A stretch of DNA of 64,000 bases, taken from Sellimonas sp963559135 (lineage in GTDB: Bacteria; Bacillota; Clostridia; Lachnospirales; Lachnospiraceae). The DNA lies in NCBI GenBank assembly GCA_963559135.1, contig CAUWJP010000007.1:1-64000 (forward strand), read 5' to 3'. The notes under the pieces are model-generated. The model ran no database searches, was not told where the DNA came from, and saw nothing but the letters and a program-made list of their open reading frames with translations. Positions within the stretch are counted from its first letter, which is position 1; each line of letters starts with the position of its first letter. Shown in pieces: positions 1 through 7,091 of the stretch. A program made the position numbers and the translations under genes.

Positions 1-59
1 GTTTTCCGGTCTTTGTTTTTATAATTTTTTCCCTCGCTCTGAGTGGTGTGGGAAGCGAA

Positions 60-101
60 TGTAAAATCTGTGTAAAATCTGTGTAAAATCGTGTTAATTT
101 T
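60..101 (+). promoter_or_regulatory. Pho-box-like direct repeats upstream of phosphate cotransporter
   Basis: The 11-base unit TGTAAAATCTG starts at 60, 71 and 82, followed by a degenerate copy (TGTTAATTT) at 92. Read on the other strand this is TTTTACAC/TTAACA-like hexamers every 11 bases, the known layout of PhoB/PhoP binding sites. Read forward it resembles the E. coli CTGTCAT-N4 Pho box. A possible -10 element TATAAC follows at 105-110. The gene downstream is a Na+/phosphate cotransporter, which fits phosphate-starvation control. Binding is inferred; the repeat is seen directly. Confidence 0.72.
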
Positions 102-220
102 TCGTATAACCTATTGCGTATTTGCGCGGTATCTAGTAAATATATAAATGGAATGTTAAAAATAAGTTAGCATTTTGTAAAATCAAGAGGAAAATTCGAC
201 TTTTATGGAGGAAAAGAGAA

Positions 221-1861
221 ATGAAGTTGACAGACTTTTTTAGCCTGCTTGGGGGACTTGCGCTCTTCCTTTACGGAATGCAGATGATGAGTTCCGGGCT
301 TGAAGCGGCTGCCGGAAACAAGATGAAACGAATTCTGGAGAGGCTGACAGCCAACCGTTTTCTGGGAATTCTGGTAGGGGCAGGTGTGACGGCCGTGATT
401 CAGTCTTCATCAGCGACGACAGTCATGGTTGTAGGATTTGTAAATTCAGGTATGATGACACTGAGACAGGCTGTGTGGATCATTATGGGTGCCAATATCG
501 GTACGACGATCACTGGACAGCTGATCGCCCTTGATATCGGAGCAATTGCTCCTTTTATTGCGTTCATCGGCGTGGCACTGATTATTTTCCTGAAGAATCC
601 AAAAGTACATAACTACGGACTGATCGTAGCAGGACTTGGAGTGCTTTTCCTTGGTATGGAGATGATGAGCTCTTCCATGATGCCGCTTCGCGAATCTGAA
701 GCATTTGTAAGCCTGATGACGAAATTCTCAAATCCGGTACTTGGTATTCTGGCAGGTGCGGTATTTACGGCGGTCATTCAGTCTTCTTCCGCATCAGTGG
801 GTATCCTTCAGGCTCTTGCTTCCAACGGTCTGATTGGACTTCCAAGTGCGGTGTTCGTTCTTTTCGGACAGAATATCGGTACGTGTATCACAGCGGTACT
901 CGCTTCCATCGGGACAAGCAGAAACGCTAAGCGTACAACGATCATTCATCTGACATTCAATTTTATCGGAACGGCGGTCTTTACAGCAGTTTGTATCCTG
1001 ACACCGCTTACATCTCTTGTAGAGAGCTGGACACCAACGAATGTGTCGGCACAGATTGCCAACATGCATACATTGTTTAATATTGTAACGACGATCCTTC
1101 TGATTCCGTTTGGAAATTATCTTGCAACCTTTGCTGAGAAAGTACTTCCGGAAAAGAAAGAAGAGAAAGTGGAAGGAATGCATCTGGAATATATCCGTCC
1201 GCTGGATACAAAGAGAGAGAACCAGATCGGTACTTCAGCGATCGCGCTCACAGGAATTCAGAACGAAGTTGACAGAATGCTTCAGATGACAAAAGAAAGT
1301 GTACATTTAAGTTTCGATGCTGTGCTGGACGGTTCTACAGAGCTGCTTGCCCGGGTGGCTGAAAAAGAGGAGTATATTGATTTTCTCAATAAAGAAATCT
1401 GCAAGTATATTTCCAAGGCGATTGTCAAGGAAACAAACCGGAAAGATGCCAAATACATGAGCGCTCTGTTCAAAGTATGCGGAAATCTGGAGAGAATTGG
1501 AGACCATGCGACAAACCTGTGTGAGTATACGCAGATGATGGATGAAAAGGGAATCGTATTCTCCAATACCGAGATCGAGGAGATCCGCCAGATGAAGAAA
1601 GCAAGCCTTGATGCGCTTGAGATTTTAAGTGATGTCAAGAAGGGTGACAAAGAGATTGTAAAACGAATCGAGGAAGCAGAGCAGACGATTGACGATATGA
1701 CAGAAAGCTTCCGACAGGGACAGATCGACCGGATGCAGCAAGGAAAACAGGACGAAGAAGTTAGTATTCTCTACTCTGAGATGCTCACGGATTTCGAGCG
1801 GATCGGCGATCATATTCTCAACATTGGTCAGGAAATTGGTCTTGGAAAAGTTAGTGCATAA
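221..1861 (+). CDS. Na/Pi cotransporter family protein with C-terminal PhoU-like domain
   Basis: Predicted sodium-dependent phosphate importer of the NptA/YjbB type in the cytoplasmic membrane. The N-terminal ~320 residues are hydrophobic and contain the two family repeats built around QSSSATT (about residue 65) and QSSSASV (about residue 190). The C-terminal ~200 residues form a helical PhoU-like region with two ERIGDH motifs. The 546-aa length is normal for the family. The ATG at 221 has a GGAG ribosome site. A close paralogue lies at 59873-61504 and begins with almost the same residues (LLGGLxLFLxGMQMMSS). Regulation by a PhoB/PhoP-type regulator is suggested by the repeats at 60-101. The family call is secure; phosphate rather than another anion is inferred from family and regulation. 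Confidence 0.92.
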   Translation: MKLTDFFSLLGGLALFLYGMQMMSSGLEAAAGNKMKRILERLTANRFLGILVGAGVTAVIQSSSATTVMVVGFVNSGMMTLRQAVWIIMGANIGTTITGQLIALDIGAIAPFIAFIGVALIIFLKNPKVHNYGLIVAGLGVLFLGMEMMSSSMMPLRESEAFVSLMTKFSNPVLGILAGAVFTAVIQSSSASVGILQALASNGLIGLPSAVFVLFGQNIGTCITAVLASIGTSRNAKRTTIIHLTFNFIGTAVFTAVCILTPLTSLVESWTPTNVSAQIANMHTLFNIVTTILLIPFGNYLATFAEKVLPEKKEEKVEGMHLEYIRPLDTKRENQIGTSAIALTGIQNEVDRMLQMTKESVHLSFDAVLDGSTELLARVAEKEEYIDFLNKEICKYISKAIVKETNRKDAKYMSALFKVCGNLERIGDHATNLCEYTQMMDEKGIVFSNTEIEEIRQMKKASLDALEILSDVKKGDKEIVKRIEEAEQTIDDMTESFRQGQIDRMQQGKQDEEVSILYSEMLTDFERIGDHILNIGQEIGLGKVSA

Positions 1862-1890
1862 AAGGACGTAAACGAAATAAAAAACAAAAT

Positions 1891-1945
1891 CGGCCCGGAG
1901 ACGGCAGTGCGGATATGCACCTGTGTCTTCGGGTCGGTGTTATTT
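1891..1945 (+). terminator. Putative terminator of the first phosphate cotransporter gene
   Basis: A 12-base arm CGGCCCGGAGAC (1891-1902) pairs, with two G-U wobbles, with GTCTTCGGGTCG (1925-1936). A second small stem (GTGC/GCAC) sits inside. The following U-tract (TGTTATTT) is weak, so this may be an inefficient terminator or an mRNA-stabilising hairpin. Confidence 0.55.
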
Positions 1946-1956
1946 GGCTTTGAAAC

Positions 1957-1990
1957 AGAAAAAAAGGAACGATGCTCTCATCGTTCCTTG
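1957..1990 (-). terminator. Intrinsic terminator of tRNA-Leu
   Basis: Read on the minus strand, AAGGAACGATG and CATCGTTCCTT form an 11-bp perfect stem with a short GAG loop, followed by a run of T. It begins seven bases after the tRNA 3' end, so it is the tRNA's own terminator. Confidence 0.9.
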
Positions 1991-1996
1991 TATCAA

Positions 1997-2080
1997 TGCG
2001 GATAGCAGGACTTGAACCTGTACCCCCTCGCGAGGACTAGAACCTGAATCTAGCGCGTCTGCCTATTCCGCCATATCCGC
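1997..2080 (-). tRNA. tRNA-Leu (anticodon CAG)
   Basis: The minus strand folds as a class II tRNA of 84 bases. The acceptor arms are GCGGATA/TATCCGC plus discriminator A. The anticodon stem CTAGA/TCTAG closes the loop TTCAGGT, which places CAG at positions 34-36 and so reads CUG leucine codons. A long variable arm (CCTC/GAGG) and the T arm CAGG-TTCAAGT-CCTG are present. The CCA end is not encoded. A promoter lies at 2093-2121 and a terminator at 1957-1990, so this is a single-gene transcription unit. Confidence 0.97.
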
Positions 2081-2092
2081 CTGACAAAAGAT

Positions 2093-2121
2093 ACTATATC
2101 ATATAATTGTTCTTTTTGCAA
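2093..2121 (-). promoter_or_regulatory. Promoter of tRNA-Leu
   Basis: On the minus strand TTGCAA (-35) is separated by exactly 17 bases from TATAGT (-10). The tRNA starts 12 bases after the -10 box. The surrounding AT-rich stretch 2085-2160 contains nothing else recognisable. Confidence 0.8.
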
Positions 2122-2201
2122 ATACTTTTTGAAAAAATTTAAAAATTTTTTTGGAGTGGTTTTCGGGCGTATTTTTGAAGCATCCTGAATGAAGCTGACA
2201 G

Positions 2202-2858
2202 CTAGTTTTTCCTGCTTCGCAGAAGAAAGAGGCGCTGCCAGAACAGATGCAGGAGAAATGCGCCTAAAACAATGACAGCAAGATAACAAAGGATGCGAAT
2301 TGGATTTGGAGATCCGAAAGTCAGATCTGAGATGATGACCTGGGACATCGGATAGTACGGACTGATATAGAACATATTGATATTGTGTGACCGCCCGATC
2401 GTAAGATTGATGACCGTGGCAGCTCCGCAGAGGGCTGTAAACAGGATGACAGAGGAGGAAAACCCACGCCACGTATGATCGCTGATGGAGGAAAGCCCAC
2501 AGAAGATCCCCACGGCAATCAGGACAAGATGCCACAAATAGGAGTGGCACGTGAGTACAGAAAGCGGGTAGTGCATTCCGCTTGTATCAAGAAAGGCTCC
2601 GATTCCGCTAAGAAGAGAGAAGTCCATTAAGAAGGTAAGAAAGATCCGGCGGATTCGGGAGGCATGAAATACAGGGAGAAGCAAAAGCAGATACATAGGG
2701 ATGGAACAGAGCTGGAATGGAAAGTACCACCAGTTGTAGGTTCCACCGCCGAGAATGAAAGTCAGAGCCCACTGTTTCCAGATCTCGCTTACTGCCATCA
2801 CAAGCCCTGTATAAAAAAGAAAGCGTTCCGAACTGTCCAAAGACCGAAGACTTTGCAT
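2202..2858 (-). CDS. YwaF/TMEM164-like integral membrane protein
   Basis: A 218-aa hydrophobic protein with about six to seven predicted membrane segments. It resembles the YwaF family (TIGR02206, related to TMEM164), with the characteristic YNWWYFPFQLCSIPMYLLLL segment near residue 40 and an HSYLWHL segment near residue 105. The molecular role of bacterial members is not established. The ATG at 2858 follows a strong GGAGGAGG on the minus strand with an 8-base spacing. The gene is divergent from the fatty acid operon, which begins about 200 bases away. It ends at 2202, upstream of the tRNA-Leu promoter. Family assignment is by motif memory and the function is unknown. Confidence 0.7.
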   Translation of the reverse strand: MQSLRSLDSSERFLFYTGLVMAVSEIWKQWALTFILGGGTYNWWYFPFQLCSIPMYLLLLLPVFHASRIRRIFLTFLMDFSLLSGIGAFLDTSGMHYPLSVLTCHSYLWHLVLIAVGIFCGLSSISDHTWRGFSSSVILFTALCGAATVINLTIGRSHNINMFYISPYYPMSQVIISDLTFGSPNPIRILCYLAVIVLGAFLLHLFWQRLFLLRSRKN

Positions 2859-2891
2859 ACAACATTCCTCCTCCCGTTTTCGTACGGATTC

Positions 2892-2906
2892 ATACTAAAA
2901 TAGTAT
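2892..2906. repeat. Inverted repeat ATACTA-N3-TAGTAT
   Basis: A perfect 6-base inverted repeat with a 3-base spacer, 34 bases upstream of the minus-strand membrane protein start at 2858. It overlaps a possible minus-strand -10 (TATACT). It could be an operator, but no matching regulator is evident. Confidence 0.35.
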
Positions 2907-2983
2907 AAGAATATTTTACCACAATATGCAAAAAGTAGAACGGATGAAAAAGAATTAGCAGGAACTCATCTGAAAAAACAGGG

Positions 2984-3012
2984 TTGACAATCCAGTTCTT
3001 GTGTAATATAGT
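2984..3012 (+). promoter_or_regulatory. Promoter of the fatty acid biosynthesis operon
   Basis: Consensus -35 TTGACA at 2984-2989, a 17-base spacer, and -10 TATAGT at 3007-3012. Transcription should start near 3019, about 43 bases upstream of fabH. The -10 region is overlapped by the FabT-type operator at 3010-3026. Confidence 0.88.
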
Positions 3013-3026
3013 TTGATTATCAAAGT
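3010..3026. promoter_or_regulatory. FabT operator
   Basis: AGTTTGATTATCAAAGT contains the palindrome TTTGAT-T-ATCAAA and matches the known streptococcal/lactococcal FabT site (ANTTTGATTATCAAATT) at all core positions. It covers the end of the -10 box and the expected transcription start, so a bound repressor should block initiation. The MarR-family gene at the end of this operon (13474-13920) is the obvious cognate regulator. Confidence 0.85.
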
Positions 3027-3061
3027 ATTTTAAGTTCAAAATAAAAGTTTGGAGAAAACAT

Positions 3062-4039
3062 ATGATAGGAAAAATATGCGGGACGGGATCTTATATCCCG
3101 CCTAAAATTTTGAGCAATGATGACCTGTCTAAGATGGTTGAGACAAATGACGAGTGGATTCGCGAACGGACCGGTGTGAGAAACCGCCACATTGCAGAGT
3201 GTGAGACCGCATCTTTCATGGCGGCTGAGGCGGCAAAGAGAGCACTGGAAAACGCAGGGATCTCTCCGGAAGAGATCGATCTGATTCTTGTTGCATCTTC
3301 TTCGCCAGACATGATTTTTCCGAGCGTGGCCTGTGAGGTCCAAAAAGAAATCCAGGCGGTGAACGCGGCGGGATATGATATGCAGGCAGCTTGTACGGGA
3401 TTTGTCTTTGCATACCAGAGCGCACAGGCCTACATTGCGGCAGGATTTTATAAGACAATTCTGATAATTGGAACCGAGACGCTCTCTTCCATGGTGGATT
3501 GGGCGGATCGAGGCACCTGTATTTTGTTCGGTGACGGCGCAGGAGCGGCAGTGATCCGGGCAGCAGAAGGAAGGGCATATCTTCCGGCAGCACATTCCGA
3601 CGGATGCAGGGGGGATGCGCTTCTCTGCAAGAGCAGATTTTCATCGGAGTTCGTAGAAGAGTTCAAAAAGACCGGAGAAACACCGAAGAATACATATATC
3701 AGTATGGATGGTAGAGGCGTATTCCAGTTTGCAGTCAAGAGTGTTCCGCAGATTGTGACGGAGGTGCTTGACAAGGCAGGGCTTGGTACAGAAGATATCG
3801 ACTGGTTCGTCCTTCATCAGGCCAACAAAAGGATTGTGGAGTCTGTGGCTAAACGTCTTAAGACAGACATTGAGAAATTCCCGATGAATCTCCAGGAGTA
3901 TGGAAACACCTCATCTGCGAGCATCCCGATTCTTCTCGACGAGATGAACAGGGACGGACGACTGAAAAAAGGTCAGAAAATCGTAATTGCAGGATTTGGG
4001 GCAGGGCTTTCTTGGGGAGCATCCATCCTGGAATGGTAA
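3062..4039 (+). CDS. fabH: 3-oxoacyl-ACP synthase III (KAS III)
   Basis: Starts fatty acid synthesis by condensing acetyl-CoA (or a branched acyl-CoA) with malonyl-ACP in the cytoplasm. The 325-aa thiolase-fold protein has the KAS III catalytic triad: Cys111 in QAACTGF, His252 in LHQAN and Asn282 in GNTSSAS. The length is normal. The ATG at 3062 follows GGAG. It is the first gene of the fab operon, directly behind the FabT-controlled promoter, the usual arrangement in FabT-regulated Firmicutes. Primer preference (acetyl versus branched) cannot be read from the sequence. Confidence 0.97.
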   Translation: MIGKICGTGSYIPPKILSNDDLSKMVETNDEWIRERTGVRNRHIAECETASFMAAEAAKRALENAGISPEEIDLILVASSSPDMIFPSVACEVQKEIQAVNAAGYDMQAACTGFVFAYQSAQAYIAAGFYKTILIIGTETLSSMVDWADRGTCILFGDGAGAAVIRAAEGRAYLPAAHSDGCRGDALLCKSRFSSEFVEEFKKTGETPKNTYISMDGRGVFQFAVKSVPQIVTEVLDKAGLGTEDIDWFVLHQANKRIVESVAKRLKTDIEKFPMNLQEYGNTSSASIPILLDEMNRDGRLKKGQKIVIAGFGAGLSWGASILEW

Positions 4040-4116
4040 TAGGTAATTCCCGGCACAGGTCGGATTACATAGAAAATATGAAAAAAGAAAATGAAAAGTA
4101 AAAGGAGACTATCACT

Positions 4117-4335
4117 ATGTTAGAAAAAGTAAAAGAAATCGTAGCAGAAAATCTTGGAGCAGATATCAACACACTGACAGAGGAAACATCTTTCAAAGAT
4201 GATCTTGGAGCAGACTCTCTGGACCTGTTTGAAATGGTAATGGCACTGGAAGAAGAATATGGAAAAGAAATTCCTACAGAAGATCTGGAGCAGCTTACAA
4301 CGATCGGTGAAGTAGTAGATTACTTAAGCAAATAA
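4117..4335 (+). CDS. acpP: Acyl carrier protein
   Basis: A small acidic 72-aa carrier that holds growing acyl chains on a 4'-phosphopantetheine arm. The attachment site is Ser34 in the canonical GADSLD motif, with the usual acidic recognition helix after it (LFEMVMALEEEYG). It has a strong AAGGAG ribosome site. It lies 77 bases after fabH and 97 bases before fabK, and the latter gap contains a stable hairpin. No acpS gene is in the window. Confidence 0.97.
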   Translation: MLEKVKEIVAENLGADINTLTEETSFKDDLGADSLDLFEMVMALEEEYGKEIPTEDLEQLTTIGEVVDYLSK

Positions 4336-4348
4336 TATCGTATCATTA

Positions 4349-4392
4349 CTGCCATCCGGTCAGGAGCCTTTTTGGCCAAGGCCGGGTGGCAG
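4349..4392 (+). other. Intercistronic hairpin between acpP and fabK
   Basis: CTGCCATCCGG (4349-4359) pairs with CCGGGTGGCAG (4382-4392) with one wobble pair, enclosing a T-rich loop with a small GCC/GGC inner pairing. No U-tract follows, so it is not a standard terminator. It could be an RNA-processing or 3'-stabilising element that lets acpP exceed the downstream genes. Confidence 0.5.
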
Positions 4393-4432
4393 AAACATAT
4401 TGCTGGAAAACAAATAAGGAAGGGATATTGGG

Positions 4433-5371
4433 ATGAAGACAGAAATTACAGAGATCCTGGGTATTGAATATCCGATCATCCAGGGCGGAATGGCCTGGGT
4501 GGCAGAACATAAGCTTGCAGCGGCTGTATCCAATGCAGGCGGACTTGGACTGATCGGTGCGGCAAGCGCTCCGGCAGACTGGGTAAGAGATCAGGTAAGA
4601 AAAGCAAAAGAGCTGACTGACAAACCGTTTGGAGTCAATATCATGCTGATGAGCCCGTACGCTGATGACGTAGCAAAAGTTATCGTGGAAGAGGGTGTCA
4701 AAGTTGTGACAACTGGTGCCGGAAGCCCGGAAAAATACATGAAGATGTGGAAGGAAGCAGGCGTAAAGGTAATCCCGGTTGTAGCAAGCGTAGCTCTTGC
4801 AAAGAGAATGGAGCGCTGCGGAGCAGATGCCATCGTGGCAGAGGGAACGGAAGCAGGCGGACACATCGGTGAGAATACAACGATGGTTCTCGTACCGCAG
4901 GTAGTTGATGCAGTCAACATTCCGGTTATCGCAGCAGGTGGAATTGCAGATGGACGTGGAATGGCGGCAGCATTCATGCTTGGAGCAAGAGGAATGCAGC
5001 TTGGAACCGGATTTGTTGTTACAGAAGAATCCCAGGTTCATGAAAATTATAAAAACAGCATTATCAAGGCAAAAGACATCGATTCCCGTGTGACAGGACG
5101 TTCTACAGGACATCCGGTGCGTGTACTCAGAAACCAGATGGCAAAAGAGTACATCAAAAAAGAGCAGGAAGGTGCAACATTTGAGGAACTGGAACAGATG
5201 ACGCTGGGCGGCTTAAGAAGAGCAGTTGTAGACGGCGACGTCGTAACAGGAAGCGTGATGGCAGGACAGAGCGCGGCTATGTTCAAGGAAGTGCTGACCT
5301 GTAAGGAGTTTATCGAGAAGCTGGTAAGCGAGACAGATGCACTTATCAAAGGAGCGGGATTCTATGAGTAA
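4433..5371 (+). CDS. fabK: Enoyl-ACP reductase II (FMN-dependent)
   Basis: Catalyses the last step of each elongation cycle, reducing trans-2-enoyl-ACP with an FMN cofactor; it replaces FabI. The 312-aa TIM-barrel protein shows the FabK/nitronate monooxygenase signatures: IIQGGMAW near residue 16, EGTEAGGHIG with His144, and a phosphate-binding AAGGIADGRG near residue 167. The length matches Streptococcus FabK. The ATG at 4433 was chosen by family alignment. The 3' end overlaps fabD by 8 bases. A second FabK-like gene ends the operon (12362-13426); this copy is the canonical reductase. Confidence 0.95.
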   Translation: MKTEITEILGIEYPIIQGGMAWVAEHKLAAAVSNAGGLGLIGAASAPADWVRDQVRKAKELTDKPFGVNIMLMSPYADDVAKVIVEEGVKVVTTGAGSPEKYMKMWKEAGVKVIPVVASVALAKRMERCGADAIVAEGTEAGGHIGENTTMVLVPQVVDAVNIPVIAAGGIADGRGMAAAFMLGARGMQLGTGFVVTEESQVHENYKNSIIKAKDIDSRVTGRSTGHPVRVLRNQMAKEYIKKEQEGATFEELEQMTLGGLRRAVVDGDVVTGSVMAGQSAAMFKEVLTCKEFIEKLVSETDALIKGAGFYE

Positions 5372-6284
5372 GATAGCATTTATCTACCCTGGACAGGGTG
5401 CCCAGAAAGCAGGAATGGGAAAAGACTTTTATGAAAACAGTGAAAGTGCAAGAGCTGTATTTGACAGAGCATCCGAGATTCTGGATCTCGACATGAAGGA
5501 GCTTTGCTTTGAGGAGAACGACAGACTGGATCTGACAGAGTATACGCAGGCTGCGCTTGTGACAACATGTCTTGCCATGACAAAAGTGGTAAGCGAACGC
5601 GGCATTTGTCCGGACGTTACCGCAGGATTAAGCCTTGGCGAATACTGTGCCATTGCTATTGCAGGCGGCATGTCTGAGGAGGATGCAATCCGCACAGTGC
5701 GTAAAAGAGGAATCCTGATGCAGAATACAGTGCCGGCAGGTGAGGGAGCTATGGCGGCAGTTCTCGGAATGGAAGCATCAGCCATTGAAGAAGTGATTGC
5801 GGGCATCGAAGGCGTGAGCATCGCAAACTATAACTGTCCGGGGCAGATTGTAATTACCGGAGTGACTGAAGGAGTGGAAGATGCGTCAGAAAAGCTGAAA
5901 GCGGCAGGGGCAAAACGTGTTGTAATGCTCAATGTCAGCGGACCGTTCCATTCACCACTTCTGAAAAGTGCGGGAGAAGAGCTGTTAAAAGAGCTGGAAA
6001 ATGTCGAAATCCACAAGCTTGAGATTCCGTATGTGACCAATGTGACAGCGGAATATGTACAGGATGAAGAAGAGATCAAAGGTCTTCTGGGACAGCAGGT
6101 ATCCTCTTCTGTAAGATGGGAGCAGAGCATCCGGAAGATGATCGAGGAAGGTGTAGATACTTTCGTGGAAATCGGACCGGGAAAAACACTGGCCGGATTT
6201 ATGAGAAAGATCAGCCGTGATGTTGCCATGTACAATATCGGAACATGGGAAGACGTGGAAAAAGTAGCAGAAGCGCTGAAATAA
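5364..6284 (+). CDS. fabD: Malonyl-CoA:ACP transacylase
   Basis: Transfers malonyl from CoA to AcpP, supplying the two-carbon donor. The 306-aa protein begins MSKIAFIYPGQGAQ, has the nucleophile Ser90 in GLSLGEY and the general base His196 in GPFHSP. An in-frame ATG at 5337 would add nine non-family residues, so the start at 5364 is preferred; it has an AAAGGAG site and overlaps the fabK stop (ATGAGTAA), suggesting translational coupling. No acyltransferase fusion is seen. Confidence 0.96.
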   Translation: MSKIAFIYPGQGAQKAGMGKDFYENSESARAVFDRASEILDLDMKELCFEENDRLDLTEYTQAALVTTCLAMTKVVSERGICPDVTAGLSLGEYCAIAIAGGMSEEDAIRTVRKRGILMQNTVPAGEGAMAAVLGMEASAIEEVIAGIEGVSIANYNCPGQIVITGVTEGVEDASEKLKAAGAKRVVMLNVSGPFHSPLLKSAGEELLKELENVEIHKLEIPYVTNVTAEYVQDEEEIKGLLGQQVSSSVRWEQSIRKMIEEGVDTFVEIGPGKTLAGFMRKISRDVAMYNIGTWEDVEKVAEALK

Positions 6285-6334
6285 GATCAGATCCGAAGCG
6301 GTCTGAAATTTGATATACGTAAGGAGTATAGAGT

Positions 6335-7069
6335 ATGACAGAGCAGAAAGTAGCAGTAGTGACAGGAGCATCAAGAGGCATTGGAAAGGCAATCGCGATG
6401 GAGCTTGCAAGAAAAGGGGCACTTGTGATTGTCAACTACAACGGCTCCAGAGAAAAAGCAGAAGAGGTGAAGGCACAGATCGAGGCAGAGGGAAATAAAG
6501 CCGAGATCAGACAGTGCAATGTGGCTGATTTTAAAGCCTGCGAGGAAATGTTCCAGGAGATTATCAGCACCTACGGACGGGTGGACATCCTGGTAAACAA
6601 TGCAGGAATCACAAGAGACGGACTTCTGATGAAAATGAGTGAAGAAGATTTTGATGCTGTTGTAGAGACGAACTTAAAGGGAGCGTTTAACTGCATCCGG
6701 TTTGCTTCCAGACAGATGCTTAAGCAGAGAAGCGGACGCATCATCAGCCTTTCCTCTGTCGTAGGGGTGTATGGAAATGCGGGACAGGCAAATTATGCTG
6801 CATCCAAGGCGGGAATCATCGGGCTTACGAAAGCATGTGCAAAGGAGCTTGCTTCCCGCCATATCACGGTAAATGCTATTGCGCCGGGATTTATTGAGAC
6901 AGAAATGACGGAAGTATTGTCGGAGAAAGTGAAAGAAACAGCGAAAGCGCAGATTCCGTTCGGTACATTCGGACAGCCGGAAGATATCGCAAAGACAGCG
7001 GCTTTTCTGGCATCTGATGACGCACGGTACATCACCGGACAGGTCATCTGTGTAGACGGCGGAATGTAA
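6335..7069 (+). CDS. fabG: 3-oxoacyl-ACP reductase
   Basis: NADPH-dependent reduction of 3-ketoacyl-ACP to 3-hydroxyacyl-ACP. The 244-aa short-chain dehydrogenase has the cofactor loop TGASRGIG (residues 10-17), NNAG (88-91) and the catalytic Ser141, Tyr154, Lys158 (YAASK). The length is typical of FabG. The ATG at 6335 follows AAGGAG. It lies between fabD and fabF as in other Firmicute fab operons, so assignment to fatty acid synthesis rather than to another SDR role is well supported by context. Confidence 0.95.
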   Translation: MTEQKVAVVTGASRGIGKAIAMELARKGALVIVNYNGSREKAEEVKAQIEAEGNKAEIRQCNVADFKACEEMFQEIISTYGRVDILVNNAGITRDGLLMKMSEEDFDAVVETNLKGAFNCIRFASRQMLKQRSGRIISLSSVVGVYGNAGQANYAASKAGIIGLTKACAKELASRHITVNAIAPGFIETEMTEVLSEKVKETAKAQIPFGTFGQPEDIAKTAAFLASDDARYITGQVICVDGGM

Positions 7070-7091
7070 AAAGCGAAGAAGGAGACGAAAT

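Noticed and set aside
60..92. Short tandem repeats as the start of a CRISPR array
   Set aside because: Units are only 11 bases with no spacers; the spacing and position fit a Pho box instead. No other array-like repeat is present in the window.
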